Assembly (NCBI GenBank): GCA_017464815.1
Contig: JAFTYI010000037.1
Location: 1 to 64,000, forward strand
DNA: 64,000 bases
From: Bacteroidaceae bacterium
Lineage (GTDB): Bacteria; Bacteroidota; Bacteroidia; Bacteroidales; Bacteroidaceae
Direction: 5' to 3'
Made by a program: the position numbers and the translations under genes. Below, in pieces: positions 16,682-25,466 of the stretch. Numbering within the stretch: position 1 is the stretch's first letter; the number at the start of each line of letters is the position of its first letter. Under the pieces are notes generated by a model that saw only the letters and a list, made by a program, of their open reading frames with translations, searched no databases and was not told where the DNA came from.

Positions 16682-18142
16682 TCAATGGGCGCGGAAGTTC
16701 CACTTCGAGTTGTCGGTGTTGAAGTCCCATTCGGCCAATGTGGGTGTGCTGTCGGCAATGGAGTAGAGCACATACTTGGTGTTGAGCCCCTCCTGTCCGG
16801 GGATGGCCTTCGGCATGATGCGGAAAGTGCCGTCGGTGGCCTGCTCGATGCGCCACAACTGCTCGTCGGCGCCACTGAATTCGGCTGCGGTGGTCAGCTC
16901 GAGGTCAGCCGTAGCGGCCAGTGCGCGGTTGGTTCCTTCGATGACAATCTTGAAGTAGGGGCCACCCAAGTAACCGCCGGCTTCGGCCACGGGAGTGATT
17001 GTCCAGCGCTGATGGGGACGGAACATGTAGTCGCCGATGCGCACGGGGATGTCGCCCTTGGGCCATGTGTCAATCACGTCGGCCAGCTTCTGTGTGGCGA
17101 TGGGCTTCACGGGGGTGTCGTTGTTGCCTCTGCCGAAGAATCCGCCTACGCGCTGAACGTTTTGGCGGGCGAAGTCAACGGCCAGTTCGAGTGCATAGCC
17201 ACGACGCTCTGACTCGATTTCAAAGGTGCCTCCCTTGAAGCGGTCGCCGGCCACGGGCCAATCGTTTTTCCACAAGAGGGGACGGATGCCGAGCACGCTG
17301 CGTCCGCTCTGTCTGTAGTCGGCCTCGTAGTGGCACGACATGATTTCGATGCCTTCGTCGATAACATAGCGTCCGAAGTGTCCGGGGCCGGTCACGCTGT
17401 CACCAGCGGCAATCACCATGCGTCCGCCACCGTGATACATGTCGCGGCCCACATTATCAATATAGGGGCCTTGGACGGTGCGTGAGCGTCCCACCACAAT
17501 ATTATAGGTAGAGTTCACTCCGTCGCAACAGGTGCCGTGGGTGCCCAGCAGGTAGTACCAACCGTTGCGGTAGATGAGGTCGGTGGCTTCGCAGTCGATG
17601 GCAATGTCAAGCTCCTTGTTGCCTTTCACGCGCTCGGCCGTGGCGGGGTCAAGCTCGATGAGCCGGATGGTGCCGAAGTAGGTGCCGTAGCACACCCACA
17701 GGCGTCCCGTCGTGGGGTCGAGCAAGAGGCCGGGGTCGATGGCGTCGTTGTCTTCAAGTCCGTCCGAGGCAGCCACCTCGATGGCTTGGGTATACTTGAA
17801 GTCGGGCGACTTGGGGTCGAGTGTCTTGTTCCACATGGTGAGGATGCGTCCGTTGTGTCCGCCTCCCAGTCCGCCACCGGTGGCTCCGTAGATAACCAGG
17901 TAGCGGTCGCCAATCTTCATGGCATCAGGGGCAGCGCCGCCACCGGGGCGTTCGGCTCCGCCTTTCCATGTCCAGCCGTCCTCGGAGATGAGGCCTCCGC
18001 CGCCGGTGCCGAAGGTGTAGTACTTGCCGTCGCACTCGACAATGGTCGAGGGGTCGTGGATGAAGGGTTGCCCCACTTGGGCAAACAGGTTGGTGGTGAG
18101 TGAAATGCCCAACAGGGCGAGGGTGGATGTTATTTTGTTCAT
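16682..18142 (-). CDS. GH43 family glycosidase (arabinanase/arabinofuranosidase-like), secreted
   Basis: 486 residues with a signal peptide ending NLFAQ. The five-bladed GH43 domain shows the base Asp in HDPSTI, the pKa modulator in NDAIDPGLL and the acid Glu in CEATDLI. Residues about 390-486 form a small beta domain resembling a ricin- or lipocalin-like C-terminal module. Family members remove arabinose or xylose from arabinoxylan or arabinan. The next GH43 gene ends only 14 bases upstream, so the two are probably cotranscribed. Confidence 0.85.
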   Translation of the reverse strand: MNKITSTLALLGISLTTNLFAQVGQPFIHDPSTIVECDGKYYTFGTGGGGLISEDGWTWKGGAERPGGGAAPDAMKIGDRYLVIYGATGGGLGGGHNGRILTMWNKTLDPKSPDFKYTQAIEVAASDGLEDNDAIDPGLLLDPTTGRLWVCYGTYFGTIRLIELDPATAERVKGNKELDIAIDCEATDLIYRNGWYYLLGTHGTCCDGVNSTYNIVVGRSRTVQGPYIDNVGRDMYHGGGRMVIAAGDSVTGPGHFGRYVIDEGIEIMSCHYEADYRQSGRSVLGIRPLLWKNDWPVAGDRFKGGTFEIESERRGYALELAVDFARQNVQRVGGFFGRGNNDTPVKPIATQKLADVIDTWPKGDIPVRIGDYMFRPHQRWTITPVAEAGGYLGGPYFKIVIEGTNRALAATADLELTTAAEFSGADEQLWRIEQATDGTFRIMPKAIPGQEGLNTKYVLYSIADSTPTLAEWDFNTDNSKWNFRAH

Positions 18143-18156
18143 AATTGTTTGTTTTT

Positions 18157-20166
18157 TTACTTAATCTCAAACTCCGTTACCGGTTTCTCATTCTCGTTGA
18201 TGAAGCGCACGCAGAAGTCGCTCATGCCCGGGCCATTGATGACGGCACCGCGCAGGATGTTGATGCCCTTCTTCAAGGTGATGCGGGGCGAAACGGCGTC
18301 GTCCTTCACCATGCGGCGGTCGCCTGAGAGGAGGAGCACCTCTTCGCCATTGAGCCACCACATGGAGGCTGAGTTGGAACCTACGGCCAAGCGCACGTCC
18401 TTTATCTCCTCGGGACAATTGATGACGGTGACATTCCAGAAGAGCACGCCGTAAATCTGTTTCTGCAAGCCGTCGGCAAAGCGGAAGAGCTTGACGTTGA
18501 ATCGCTCGCTATCCAGCTTGTGCCAGGTGAGGCGTTGCTTGCCCACCTTCACCCTTTGCCCGTCTTCGGGGACGATGGTGAACTGGTTGGGGAAGTACTC
18601 CATGTTGAAGTGTTCGCGCAGGTAGCTGTCGGTAAACACCGTGTTCGAGCGGTTGGGCTTGTCAATAGGCTCAAGGATGGTCCATCGGCGGATGAATCCC
18701 CCAGCATCGGGCTTGGCAGGAGCGGCTGTTGCAGAGGTGAAGTAGGTCGGGGGAGTCTTGAACTGCATCCAGTCGATGCTCGCGGGGTGTTCGCCTTCGC
18801 ATGCAATGTAGAGGTTGGTCACTCCCTTGGGGACATGGCTGATGGTGGTTGTGACCGCATGCCATTGTCCGACGTAGCTGCGACGGCGCATCATCATGCC
18901 ACCGTTATTGCCACCTTCGGGTTCAACCTTCAAGTTGAGGCGGGCAATCACCTTGCCGTTCTTGTTGTTTTCGCGGATGACGATGCTTGTGTTCTTGTCG
19001 GCCTTCACGTTGGCAGTCACGTATGTCCGGGCATTGGCGCCGGTGAAGTCAACATCGTTGTATGTGATGTAGCTACCCTTCTTGGGCAACTTCACTTCCC
19101 AACCGCGGAAGGTGTTGGCCGTGTCGAGGTAAGCCAGTTCCACTCCTTCCGAAGCCGAGCTGTAGCGGTCGACGTCGATGCGCGAGTTGGCTTGGTTGAT
19201 GCCTACACCACGCAGGGTGGGCTTCACCTCCTGAATGGTTCCGTCCTCGTTGAAGTACAACTTCTCAATTTGGGCAGAACGGCGCTTGTCGTCCTTTGGC
19301 GAGTAAGCATTGTGGTGATAGAACAGATACCATTGACCTTTGTAATTGACGATGCTGTGATGATTGGTCCAACATCCGTTGGCATGCTCGGCCATGATAA
19401 TTCCCTTGTATTCGTATGGGCCCATGGGATTCTTGCTCATCGCGTATGCGAGAACTTCCGTGTTTTCTCTCACATACGGGTAGGTCAGATAATAGTTGCC
19501 GTTGTACTCGAAAGCAAACGGACCCTCTGCCTGACGGTTGGGCAAGCCTTTGAGGCAGTTTACGCCCACCATCTCCATTTCGCGGTTACCCCACTTGACG
19601 ATTTCTTTGGGATTGTCGTCAGCAAGTTCCTTCATGTTCTCCTTGAGCTTGGCACAGCGCCCTGCACCCCAAAAGATGTAAGCATTGCCGTCTGAAGCCT
19701 GAAGCACACATGGGTCGATTCCATTGATGCCCTTGATTGGTTCTGGTTCGGGGATGAATGGTCCTTCTGGATTGTCTGCTATGGCTACACCTACACCAAA
19801 GCCTCCGCCTTTCGCCGGAGCGGATGGGAAATAGAAATAGTACTTCCCGTTTCTGTAAACACAGTCCGGTGCCCACATCGAATAAGAGTTAGGTCTTACC
19901 CAAGGCACTTTATTCTGGGTGACAATCACGCCATGGTCCTGCCAGTTCACCAGGTCTTCAGAGGAGAACACGTGGTAGTCTTCCATGCTGAACCAGTCCT
20001 GACGAGTGCCTTCGGGGGGAAGAATGTCGTGCGACGGGTACAAGTATACCTTATTATTAAATACGCGCGCGGTAGGGTCCGCTGTAAACTGCCCGCTGAT
20101 GATGGGGTTTTGTGCCGCTGTTGTCAGCGGTACGGAAAGCAATAGTAGTCTAAAGAATTTTTTCAT
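18157..20166 (-). CDS. GH43 family glycosidase with CBM6-like and C-terminal modules, secreted
   Basis: 669 residues from the ATG at 20166, which precedes a signal peptide (MKKFFRLLLLSVPLTTAAQ); the longer frame starts inside the promoter. The catalytic domain (about 20-330) shows TADPTARV, GIDPCVLQ and EGPFAF, which carry the three acidic catalytic residues. A CBM6-like sandwich (about 340-480) ends in SIDWMQF. The last 165 residues form a second beta module I cannot name. Probably a xylosidase or arabinofuranosidase acting on arabinoxylan fragments. A TAGATTTG box lies 25 bases upstream of the start. Confidence 0.88.
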   Translation of the reverse strand: MKKFFRLLLLSVPLTTAAQNPIISGQFTADPTARVFNNKVYLYPSHDILPPEGTRQDWFSMEDYHVFSSEDLVNWQDHGVIVTQNKVPWVRPNSYSMWAPDCVYRNGKYYFYFPSAPAKGGGFGVGVAIADNPEGPFIPEPEPIKGINGIDPCVLQASDGNAYIFWGAGRCAKLKENMKELADDNPKEIVKWGNREMEMVGVNCLKGLPNRQAEGPFAFEYNGNYYLTYPYVRENTEVLAYAMSKNPMGPYEYKGIIMAEHANGCWTNHHSIVNYKGQWYLFYHHNAYSPKDDKRRSAQIEKLYFNEDGTIQEVKPTLRGVGINQANSRIDVDRYSSASEGVELAYLDTANTFRGWEVKLPKKGSYITYNDVDFTGANARTYVTANVKADKNTSIVIRENNKNGKVIARLNLKVEPEGGNNGGMMMRRRSYVGQWHAVTTTISHVPKGVTNLYIACEGEHPASIDWMQFKTPPTYFTSATAAPAKPDAGGFIRRWTILEPIDKPNRSNTVFTDSYLREHFNMEYFPNQFTIVPEDGQRVKVGKQRLTWHKLDSERFNVKLFRFADGLQKQIYGVLFWNVTVINCPEEIKDVRLAVGSNSASMWWLNGEEVLLLSGDRRMVKDDAVSPRITLKKGINILRGAVINGPGMSDFCVRFINENEKPVTEFEIK

Positions 20167-20190
20167 AATGATAAAAAGATTAATTTTCTG

Positions 20191-20198
20191 CAAATCTA
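20191..20198 (-). promoter_or_regulatory. -7 box of the GH43 pair (TAGATTTG)
   Basis: Matches TAnnTTTG on the minus strand, 25 bases before the ATG at 20166. It shares the divergent region with the GH97 promoters. Confidence 0.5.
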
Positions 20199-20263
20199 TG
20201 AAAATATTCATTATGCAGGCATGTTAAAAGTGGAATAATTCGGCGTGTGTAACGAGGAATAAA

Positions 20264-20313
20264 CCTTCTGCAACATTTTGGCAAATGTGTATGAAATATA
20301 TGCTATACTTTTG
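20264..20313 (+). promoter_or_regulatory. upstream GH97-side promoter, CCTTYTGCAACA element plus TACTTTTG
   Basis: CCTTCTGCAACA (20264-20275) lies 42 bases before TACTTTTG (20306-20313). The same pair recurs exactly 300 bases downstream with the same spacing. Transcription from here would run into the terminator at 20471-20509. Confidence 0.55.
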
Positions 20314-20319
20314 CAGTGT

Positions 20320-20509
20320 CAATCAAGAGATGGTGCTTTTGAAGCAAGAAACTCGAGGATTGGCCAGATGGGCAGAGAGAGATTTGCCCGAATGACCGGA
20401 CGATTAGTTATGGAATTAGTTATATTAGTTGTTTTTATCTCAAAATGGTATTAGTTTAAGTAAGTTCCCCGAGTTCATGTCTTGTGAAAGACGTGAACTC
20501 ATTTTTTTT
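20320..20509 (+). ncRNA. candidate small RNA or attenuated leader, about 190 nt
   Basis: A -7 box (20306-20313) is followed by about 160 bases without an ORF and then a strong intrinsic terminator. This defines a short transcript upstream of GH97. It could be a free small RNA or the product of an attenuated duplicate promoter. No known RNA family is recognised. Confidence 0.45.
20471..20509 (+). terminator. strong intrinsic terminator
   Basis: A 13-base stem, GAGTTCATGTCTT with AAGACGTGAACTC, has a GTGA loop and is followed by A and eight T. It separates the two copies of the GH97-side promoter. Confidence 0.85.
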
Positions 20510-20563
20510 GTATAAATGTGTGGAATAGCCCGTTTTAAGGGGCATGGGAAACAGAAACAAAAA

Positions 20564-20613
20564 CCTTTTGCAACAAATTCTAAAGGTTTTGTGGAATATA
20601 TATTGTATTTTTG
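20564..20613 (+). promoter_or_regulatory. GH97 promoter, CCTTTTGCAACA element plus TATTTTTG
   Basis: CCTTTTGCAACA (20564-20575) and TATTTTTG (20606-20613) are 42 bases apart, as in the upstream copy. The GH97 start is at 20664, giving a leader of about 45 bases. Confidence 0.6.
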
Positions 20614-20663
20614 CGAATCGTATAGGAGAAATCAATATCATAATAACTATAAGCAGAGAATAT

Positions 20664-22670
20664 ATGACGAAAAAGTATGCAACATGGTGCCTTGCACTGA
20701 TGGCTTTTGCCTCGGTGAAGGCTGAAGTGATTGTCAGCAGTCCCGACGGACGCATCAGTGTGGATTTTGAAATGAAAGACGGCAAACCCACCTACTCGGT
20801 GCTCTATGACGGGCAAGTGGCCATCGAACCCTCTCCACTCGGGTTGAAGACAAACATGGGTGACTACACACAAGACCTCGTTTGGGACAAGGAGAGACTG
20901 AAGAAAGGAGAGACCTCCGGCAGCTACATCCTGCCCAGCATGAAGGAGGGACAGGAACATGAGTACAGATACAATGTGGCAGAGCTGCAATTCACAAGAA
21001 CTCCGCGCCCGGCCGCTCAGGGCGACAACCGCCCTCAAAGAAGAAGAGGAAATAACGGCCCGGTTATGGGGGTTGAGTTTTGTGTGAACAACCGCGACGT
21101 GGCTTTCCGCTACACGGTGTTGACTCAAGGTGACACCCGCAGCTGTGTCATCACTGAAGAGGCTTCCACTTTCCAAGTGCCAGCCAATGCACTCACCTTT
21201 ATGGCTCCGCAGAGCAATCCCATGACAGGCTTTGCCCGCACCATGCCTAGCTATGAAACCAAATATACCCTTGGCGAACCAGTGGGCAAAAATGGATGGG
21301 GCAATGGCTACACCTTCCCCTGTTTGTTCGAGGTGCCCAACGCCGACAAGGCAAAGGCATTGTGGATATTGGTGTCAGAAACAGGGACGGATGGAGACTA
21401 CGTCGGTTGCCGTCTGTTGGGTGGCAATGGTGGCGAATACCGCATCGGCTTCCCCATGGAGGGCGAGTTGAACGGATGGGGTTGCACATCGGTGCAGATG
21501 GCTCTGCCCGGCAAGACTCCGTGGCGCACCATCACTTTGGGACATACACCGGCCAATGTCATTGAAACAACTGTAACTTGGGACCTTGTTGAAGAAAAAT
21601 ATCCGGCAAGCAAACCTTACCATTTGGATTATGGCAAGGGCATGTGGTCGTGGATTATCGGCATGGACTCCAGCTGCAACTACGACGAGCAGAAACGCTA
21701 TATCGACTTTGCCGCCGCCATGGGCTACCGCTCGTTGTTGGTTGATGCCTTGTGGGACGTGCAGATTGGCCGCGAACGCATTGCCGAACTTTCCCGCTAC
21801 GCCCGGTCAAAGGGTGTGGGCCTCTACCTGTGGTACAACAGCAACGGCAGCTGGAACGATGCGCCCCAGTCGCCCAAAGGCATTATGAACAATCCGTATG
21901 AACGCCGCAAGGAGATGAAGTGGATGCAGGAGAATGGCATCCTTGGCATCAAGGTCGACTTCTTCGGTGGCGACAAGCAACCGATGATGCAGCTCTATGA
22001 AGACATCCTCACCGATGCCAATGACTACGGCATCATGTGTATCTTCCACGGTTGCACCCTGCCACGCGGATGGGAGCGGATGTACCCCAACTACGTAGCC
22101 TCTGAGGCCATCCTTGCTTCCGAAAATCTCCATTTCTCACAAGGCTTCTGCGATGCCGAGGCACGCGACTGTGGCACCATGTATCCCTTCACCCGCAATG
22201 CCGTGGGTTCAATGGACTTTGGTGGTTCAGCCCTCAACAAGTATTATAGCGCCTCCAACAACCGTGGCTCGCGCCGCATCACCAGCGATGTCTATGCCTT
22301 GGCTACCGCCGTCATCTTCCAAAGCCCCGTGCAACACTTTGCCTTGGCACCCAACAACCTGACCGATGCACCGGCCTACGCCATCGACTTCATGAAGACA
22401 GTGCCCACCCAATGGGATGAAGTGCGCTTCATCGACGGCTATCCCGGCAAGTACATCATCATGGCACGCCGCTCGGGCGACAAGTGGTACATTGCCGGCG
22501 TGAATGCCATGGACACTCCGCTGAAGCAGACACTGACCCTGCCCATGCTCGAAGGCAAAAGCACCGTCAGCCTCTATCAGAACGGTGAAGTGAAACCCGT
22601 CAAAGTGAGCAGGAAACAGACCATCAAGGTGGAACTTCCTACGAATGGTGGAGTGGTGATTGTAGAATGA
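20664..22670 (+). CDS. GH97 family alpha-glycosidase, secreted
   Basis: 668 residues from the ATG at 20664, which gives the signal peptide MTKKYATWCLALMAFASVKA; the longer frame runs back through the promoter. The N-terminal beta-supersandwich (about 20-270), the (beta/alpha)8 barrel (about 290-560) and a C-terminal beta domain match GH97. The barrel has GIKVDFFGGDKQ, whose Asp is at the position expected for the nucleophile in retaining GH97 alpha-galactosidases, rather than the Glu arrangement of inverting SusB. That subdivision is an inference from memory of the family. In a xylan locus an alpha-galactosidase could remove terminal galactose from complex side chains. Confidence 0.85.
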   Translation: MTKKYATWCLALMAFASVKAEVIVSSPDGRISVDFEMKDGKPTYSVLYDGQVAIEPSPLGLKTNMGDYTQDLVWDKERLKKGETSGSYILPSMKEGQEHEYRYNVAELQFTRTPRPAAQGDNRPQRRRGNNGPVMGVEFCVNNRDVAFRYTVLTQGDTRSCVITEEASTFQVPANALTFMAPQSNPMTGFARTMPSYETKYTLGEPVGKNGWGNGYTFPCLFEVPNADKAKALWILVSETGTDGDYVGCRLLGGNGGEYRIGFPMEGELNGWGCTSVQMALPGKTPWRTITLGHTPANVIETTVTWDLVEEKYPASKPYHLDYGKGMWSWIIGMDSSCNYDEQKRYIDFAAAMGYRSLLVDALWDVQIGRERIAELSRYARSKGVGLYLWYNSNGSWNDAPQSPKGIMNNPYERRKEMKWMQENGILGIKVDFFGGDKQPMMQLYEDILTDANDYGIMCIFHGCTLPRGWERMYPNYVASEAILASENLHFSQGFCDAEARDCGTMYPFTRNAVGSMDFGGSALNKYYSASNNRGSRRITSDVYALATAVIFQSPVQHFALAPNNLTDAPAYAIDFMKTVPTQWDEVRFIDGYPGKYIIMARRSGDKWYIAGVNAMDTPLKQTLTLPMLEGKSTVSLYQNGEVKPVKVSRKQTIKVELPTNGGVVIVE

Positions 22671-22702
22671 TTCAACTTCCGCAAGTATTATATTAGCATG
22701 AT

Positions 22703-22830
22703 GTCTCTGTCATTCTGAGCCTTAGCGAAGAATCTGTTAACGTTAGCATTATTACTCTTGTTTGTGTTTACAGATTTTTCGGACAGGGTCCTCAACAACT
22801 CGTCTTCACTGCGTTCAGAATGACAGAGAC
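22703..22830. repeat. 16-bp inverted repeat (GTCTCTGTCATTCTGA)
   Basis: Perfect 16-base arms lie at 22703-22718 and 22815-22830, about 95 bases apart, between GH97 and GH115. A related GATGACAGAGACTG word occurs at 36-50. This looks like a dispersed intergenic repeat. Confidence 0.75.
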
Positions 22831-22877
22831 TGTCAGAATACTGAAACTTAAGTAGAATAAATCAGTTAAAAAGGACT

Positions 22878-25358
22878 ATGAAAAAACTTATCCTATCCCT
22901 CATTGCCCTGATGTGCCTCACGGGAGTGCAGGCCGCAGAGCGTTTTGTCAGCTTCGCCAAGCAGGCTGACGCTGTGAACATCACCAATGCCACCATTGGT
23001 TATAGTGAAAACGAGTATGAAGGCGTGAAAATCGCCATCAAGAATCTGCAAGCCGACATGCAGAGCGTGCTCGGCAAGACTCCCGCCCTTGTGGAGAAGG
23101 AGGGGGGAGAGGCCACCATCATCGTGGGAACCATCGGCAAGAACAAGGCCATTGATGCCCTGAAACTGGCCGACCTGAAAGGCAAGCGCGAAAAGTTCAT
23201 CATCACCACCACGGCCGATGGTCAGGTGGTGATTGCCGGTAGCGACAAGCGAGGCACCATCTACGGAGTGTACGAACTCAGCCGCCAGCTGGGCGTGTCG
23301 CCCTGGGCCTGGTGGGCCGATGTGCCAATTGAGAAGCAGAGCGAAGCTTATATATTAAAAGGTACGTACACCGATGGCGAACCGGCCGTAGAGTTCCGTG
23401 GCCTCTTCCTCAACGACGAAGCTCCCTGCCTCACCTCGTGGGTGAAGAATACGTGGGGAACCAACTATGGCGACCACCGCTTCTATGCCCGCGTGTTTGA
23501 GCTCATCCTCCGCTTGCGTGGAAACATGCTGTGGCCGGCCATGTGGAGCTGGGCCTTCTATGCCGACGACCCCTTGAACGGACCTACGGCCGACAAGATG
23601 GGTGTCATCATCAGCACCAGTCACCACGAACCCATGGCGCGCAACCATCAGGAATATGCCCGTCAGCGCAGAGAGTGGGGGCCTTGGAACTATGCGACCA
23701 ATCAGAAAAAGCTCGACCAGTTCTTCCGTGAAGGCATCGAACGCATGAAGGGCACCGAGGACATCGTTACCATCGGTATGCGTGGCGACGGCGACGAAGC
23801 CATGAGTGAAGAGACTGATACCCGTTTGATGGAGCGCATTGTGGAGAACCAGCGTAAAATCATCCGTCAGGTGACAGGGCGTCCGGCCAAGGAGACTCCG
23901 CAAGTGTGGGCTTTGTATAAAGAGGTGCAGGATTACTACGATGCCGGGTTCAGAGTGCCCGACGATGTGACCATCCTGGTGAGCGATGACAACTGGGGCG
24001 ACATTCGCCGTGTGCCCAATGCGGAAGAGCGCAAGCGCAAAGGCGGATGGGGAATCTATTACCACGTGGATTATGTGGGAGCACCGCGTAACTCAAAGTG
24101 GCTGAACATTACCCAGACACAACAGATGTTTGAACAACTCTCATTGGCGTATGATTTCGGCATCGAGAAGTTGTGGATTCTGAACGTGGGCGACCTGAAG
24201 CCGATGGAGTACCCCATCACGCTCTTCATGGACATGGCATGGAGTCCCAAGAAGTATCAGGTGCAGAATGTGACTGACCACACGCGTGCCTTCTTTGCTG
24301 AACAACTGGGCGAACAATGGGCACAGGAAGCTGCTGACATTTACAACCAGAACTGTCAGTACATGAGTCGTGTGACACCCGAAATGTTGGATGCAAAGAC
24401 TTATAACATCGCAACAGGCGAATGGAAACAGGTGGCTGATGAGTATCAGCGCTTGGAAGCCCGTGCGTTGAGGTTGTTCTTGGAAATCCCTGCTGAATAC
24501 CACGATGTGTACCGTCAGCTGTTGTTGTTCCCCATACAGGCAGTGGCCAATCTCTATGACATGTACTATGCCCAAGCCATGAACCTGCATCTGGCACAGG
24601 CGAACAATCCCGATGCCAACGTGTGGGCCAAGCGCGTGAAGGATTGCTTTGTGCGCGACTCTCTGCTCTGTCTCTCATACAACAAGGACATTGCCGGTGG
24701 CAAATGGGATGGCATGATGACTCAGAAACACATTGGTTATACCAGTTGGAACGACAATTTCCCCAAGGATATGCTGCCCAGGACCAAACAGGTGGACAAC
24801 GCTGATAAGGATGGCGGATTCACCTTCCGACACAGCGACGGATATGTGGCTATGGAAGCCGAACATTACTATCAGTGCAATGCGCCCGAGGGTACCCAAT
24901 GGACGGTTTATCCCTACTATGGACGCACCCGTAGTGCCGTGGCACTGACTCCCTACACCCAGGAGACGGGCGATGCAACCTTGACCTACCGCTTTGCCTT
25001 GCCCGAAAAGGGAGTTGACAAGGTGAAAGTGCATGTGATAGTGAAATCGACACTTGACTTCTTGAACGTGGGCGGACATGAATATACCGTAAGTCTGGAC
25101 GGCTCGGACGCAACGACCATCAACTTCAATAAAACTCTTCTCGACCGTCAGCCTTACATGTATTCCGTGTTCTATCCCACGGTTGCCCGCCGCGTAGTGG
25201 AATCAGTGGTTGAGTTGCCCGTTACCCATAATGGAGACATGCACGAACTGACCATTCATCCGTGTCATCCAGGCATCGTGTTTGAGAAAATCGTTGTTGA
25301 CTTTGGTGGTTATCAGAACCAACATCTCTTTGGTGAGGAGTCACCTGTCAGACGATAA
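22878..25358 (+). CDS. GH115 family xylan alpha-1,2-glucuronidase, secreted
   Basis: 826 residues with a signal peptide (MKKLILSLIALMCLTGVQA). The N-terminal region with GSDKRGTIYGVYELS, the barrel with FLNDEAPCLTSW, LRLRGNMLWPAMW, MRGDGDEAMS and VSDDNWGDIRR, and the later helical and beta modules are characteristic of GH115. These enzymes remove 4-O-methyl-glucuronic acid from internal as well as terminal xylose residues of glucuronoxylan. It follows GH97 by about 200 bases occupied by an inverted repeat. Together with the GH67 gene at 43617, the window carries both types of alpha-glucuronidase. Confidence 0.92.
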   Translation: MKKLILSLIALMCLTGVQAAERFVSFAKQADAVNITNATIGYSENEYEGVKIAIKNLQADMQSVLGKTPALVEKEGGEATIIVGTIGKNKAIDALKLADLKGKREKFIITTTADGQVVIAGSDKRGTIYGVYELSRQLGVSPWAWWADVPIEKQSEAYILKGTYTDGEPAVEFRGLFLNDEAPCLTSWVKNTWGTNYGDHRFYARVFELILRLRGNMLWPAMWSWAFYADDPLNGPTADKMGVIISTSHHEPMARNHQEYARQRREWGPWNYATNQKKLDQFFREGIERMKGTEDIVTIGMRGDGDEAMSEETDTRLMERIVENQRKIIRQVTGRPAKETPQVWALYKEVQDYYDAGFRVPDDVTILVSDDNWGDIRRVPNAEERKRKGGWGIYYHVDYVGAPRNSKWLNITQTQQMFEQLSLAYDFGIEKLWILNVGDLKPMEYPITLFMDMAWSPKKYQVQNVTDHTRAFFAEQLGEQWAQEAADIYNQNCQYMSRVTPEMLDAKTYNIATGEWKQVADEYQRLEARALRLFLEIPAEYHDVYRQLLLFPIQAVANLYDMYYAQAMNLHLAQANNPDANVWAKRVKDCFVRDSLLCLSYNKDIAGGKWDGMMTQKHIGYTSWNDNFPKDMLPRTKQVDNADKDGGFTFRHSDGYVAMEAEHYYQCNAPEGTQWTVYPYYGRTRSAVALTPYTQETGDATLTYRFALPEKGVDKVKVHVIVKSTLDFLNVGGHEYTVSLDGSDATTINFNKTLLDRQPYMYSVFYPTVARRVVESVVELPVTHNGDMHELTIHPCHPGIVFEKIVVDFGGYQNQHLFGEESPVRR

Positions 25359-25377
25359 TCGGTGATATAAATAGTTT

Positions 25378-25452
25378 TAGGCACGGATTACACGGATAAA
25401 TTATACATAAGTAAAGTATAAAAACCGTGTTAATCCGTGTAATCCGTGCCTA
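25378..25452. repeat. dispersed TAGGCACGGATT inverted repeat
   Basis: Arms at 25378-25399 and 25431-25452 pair with one mismatch, between the convergent GH115 and GH30 genes. A bidirectional terminator role is plausible. Confidence 0.8.
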
Positions 25453-25466
25453 ATTCTATATTCATT

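Noticed and set aside
20544-20663. Longer N-terminus for the GH97 gene
   Set aside because: The extension runs through the -7 box and lacks signal-peptide character; the ATG at 20664 gives a normal signal peptide.
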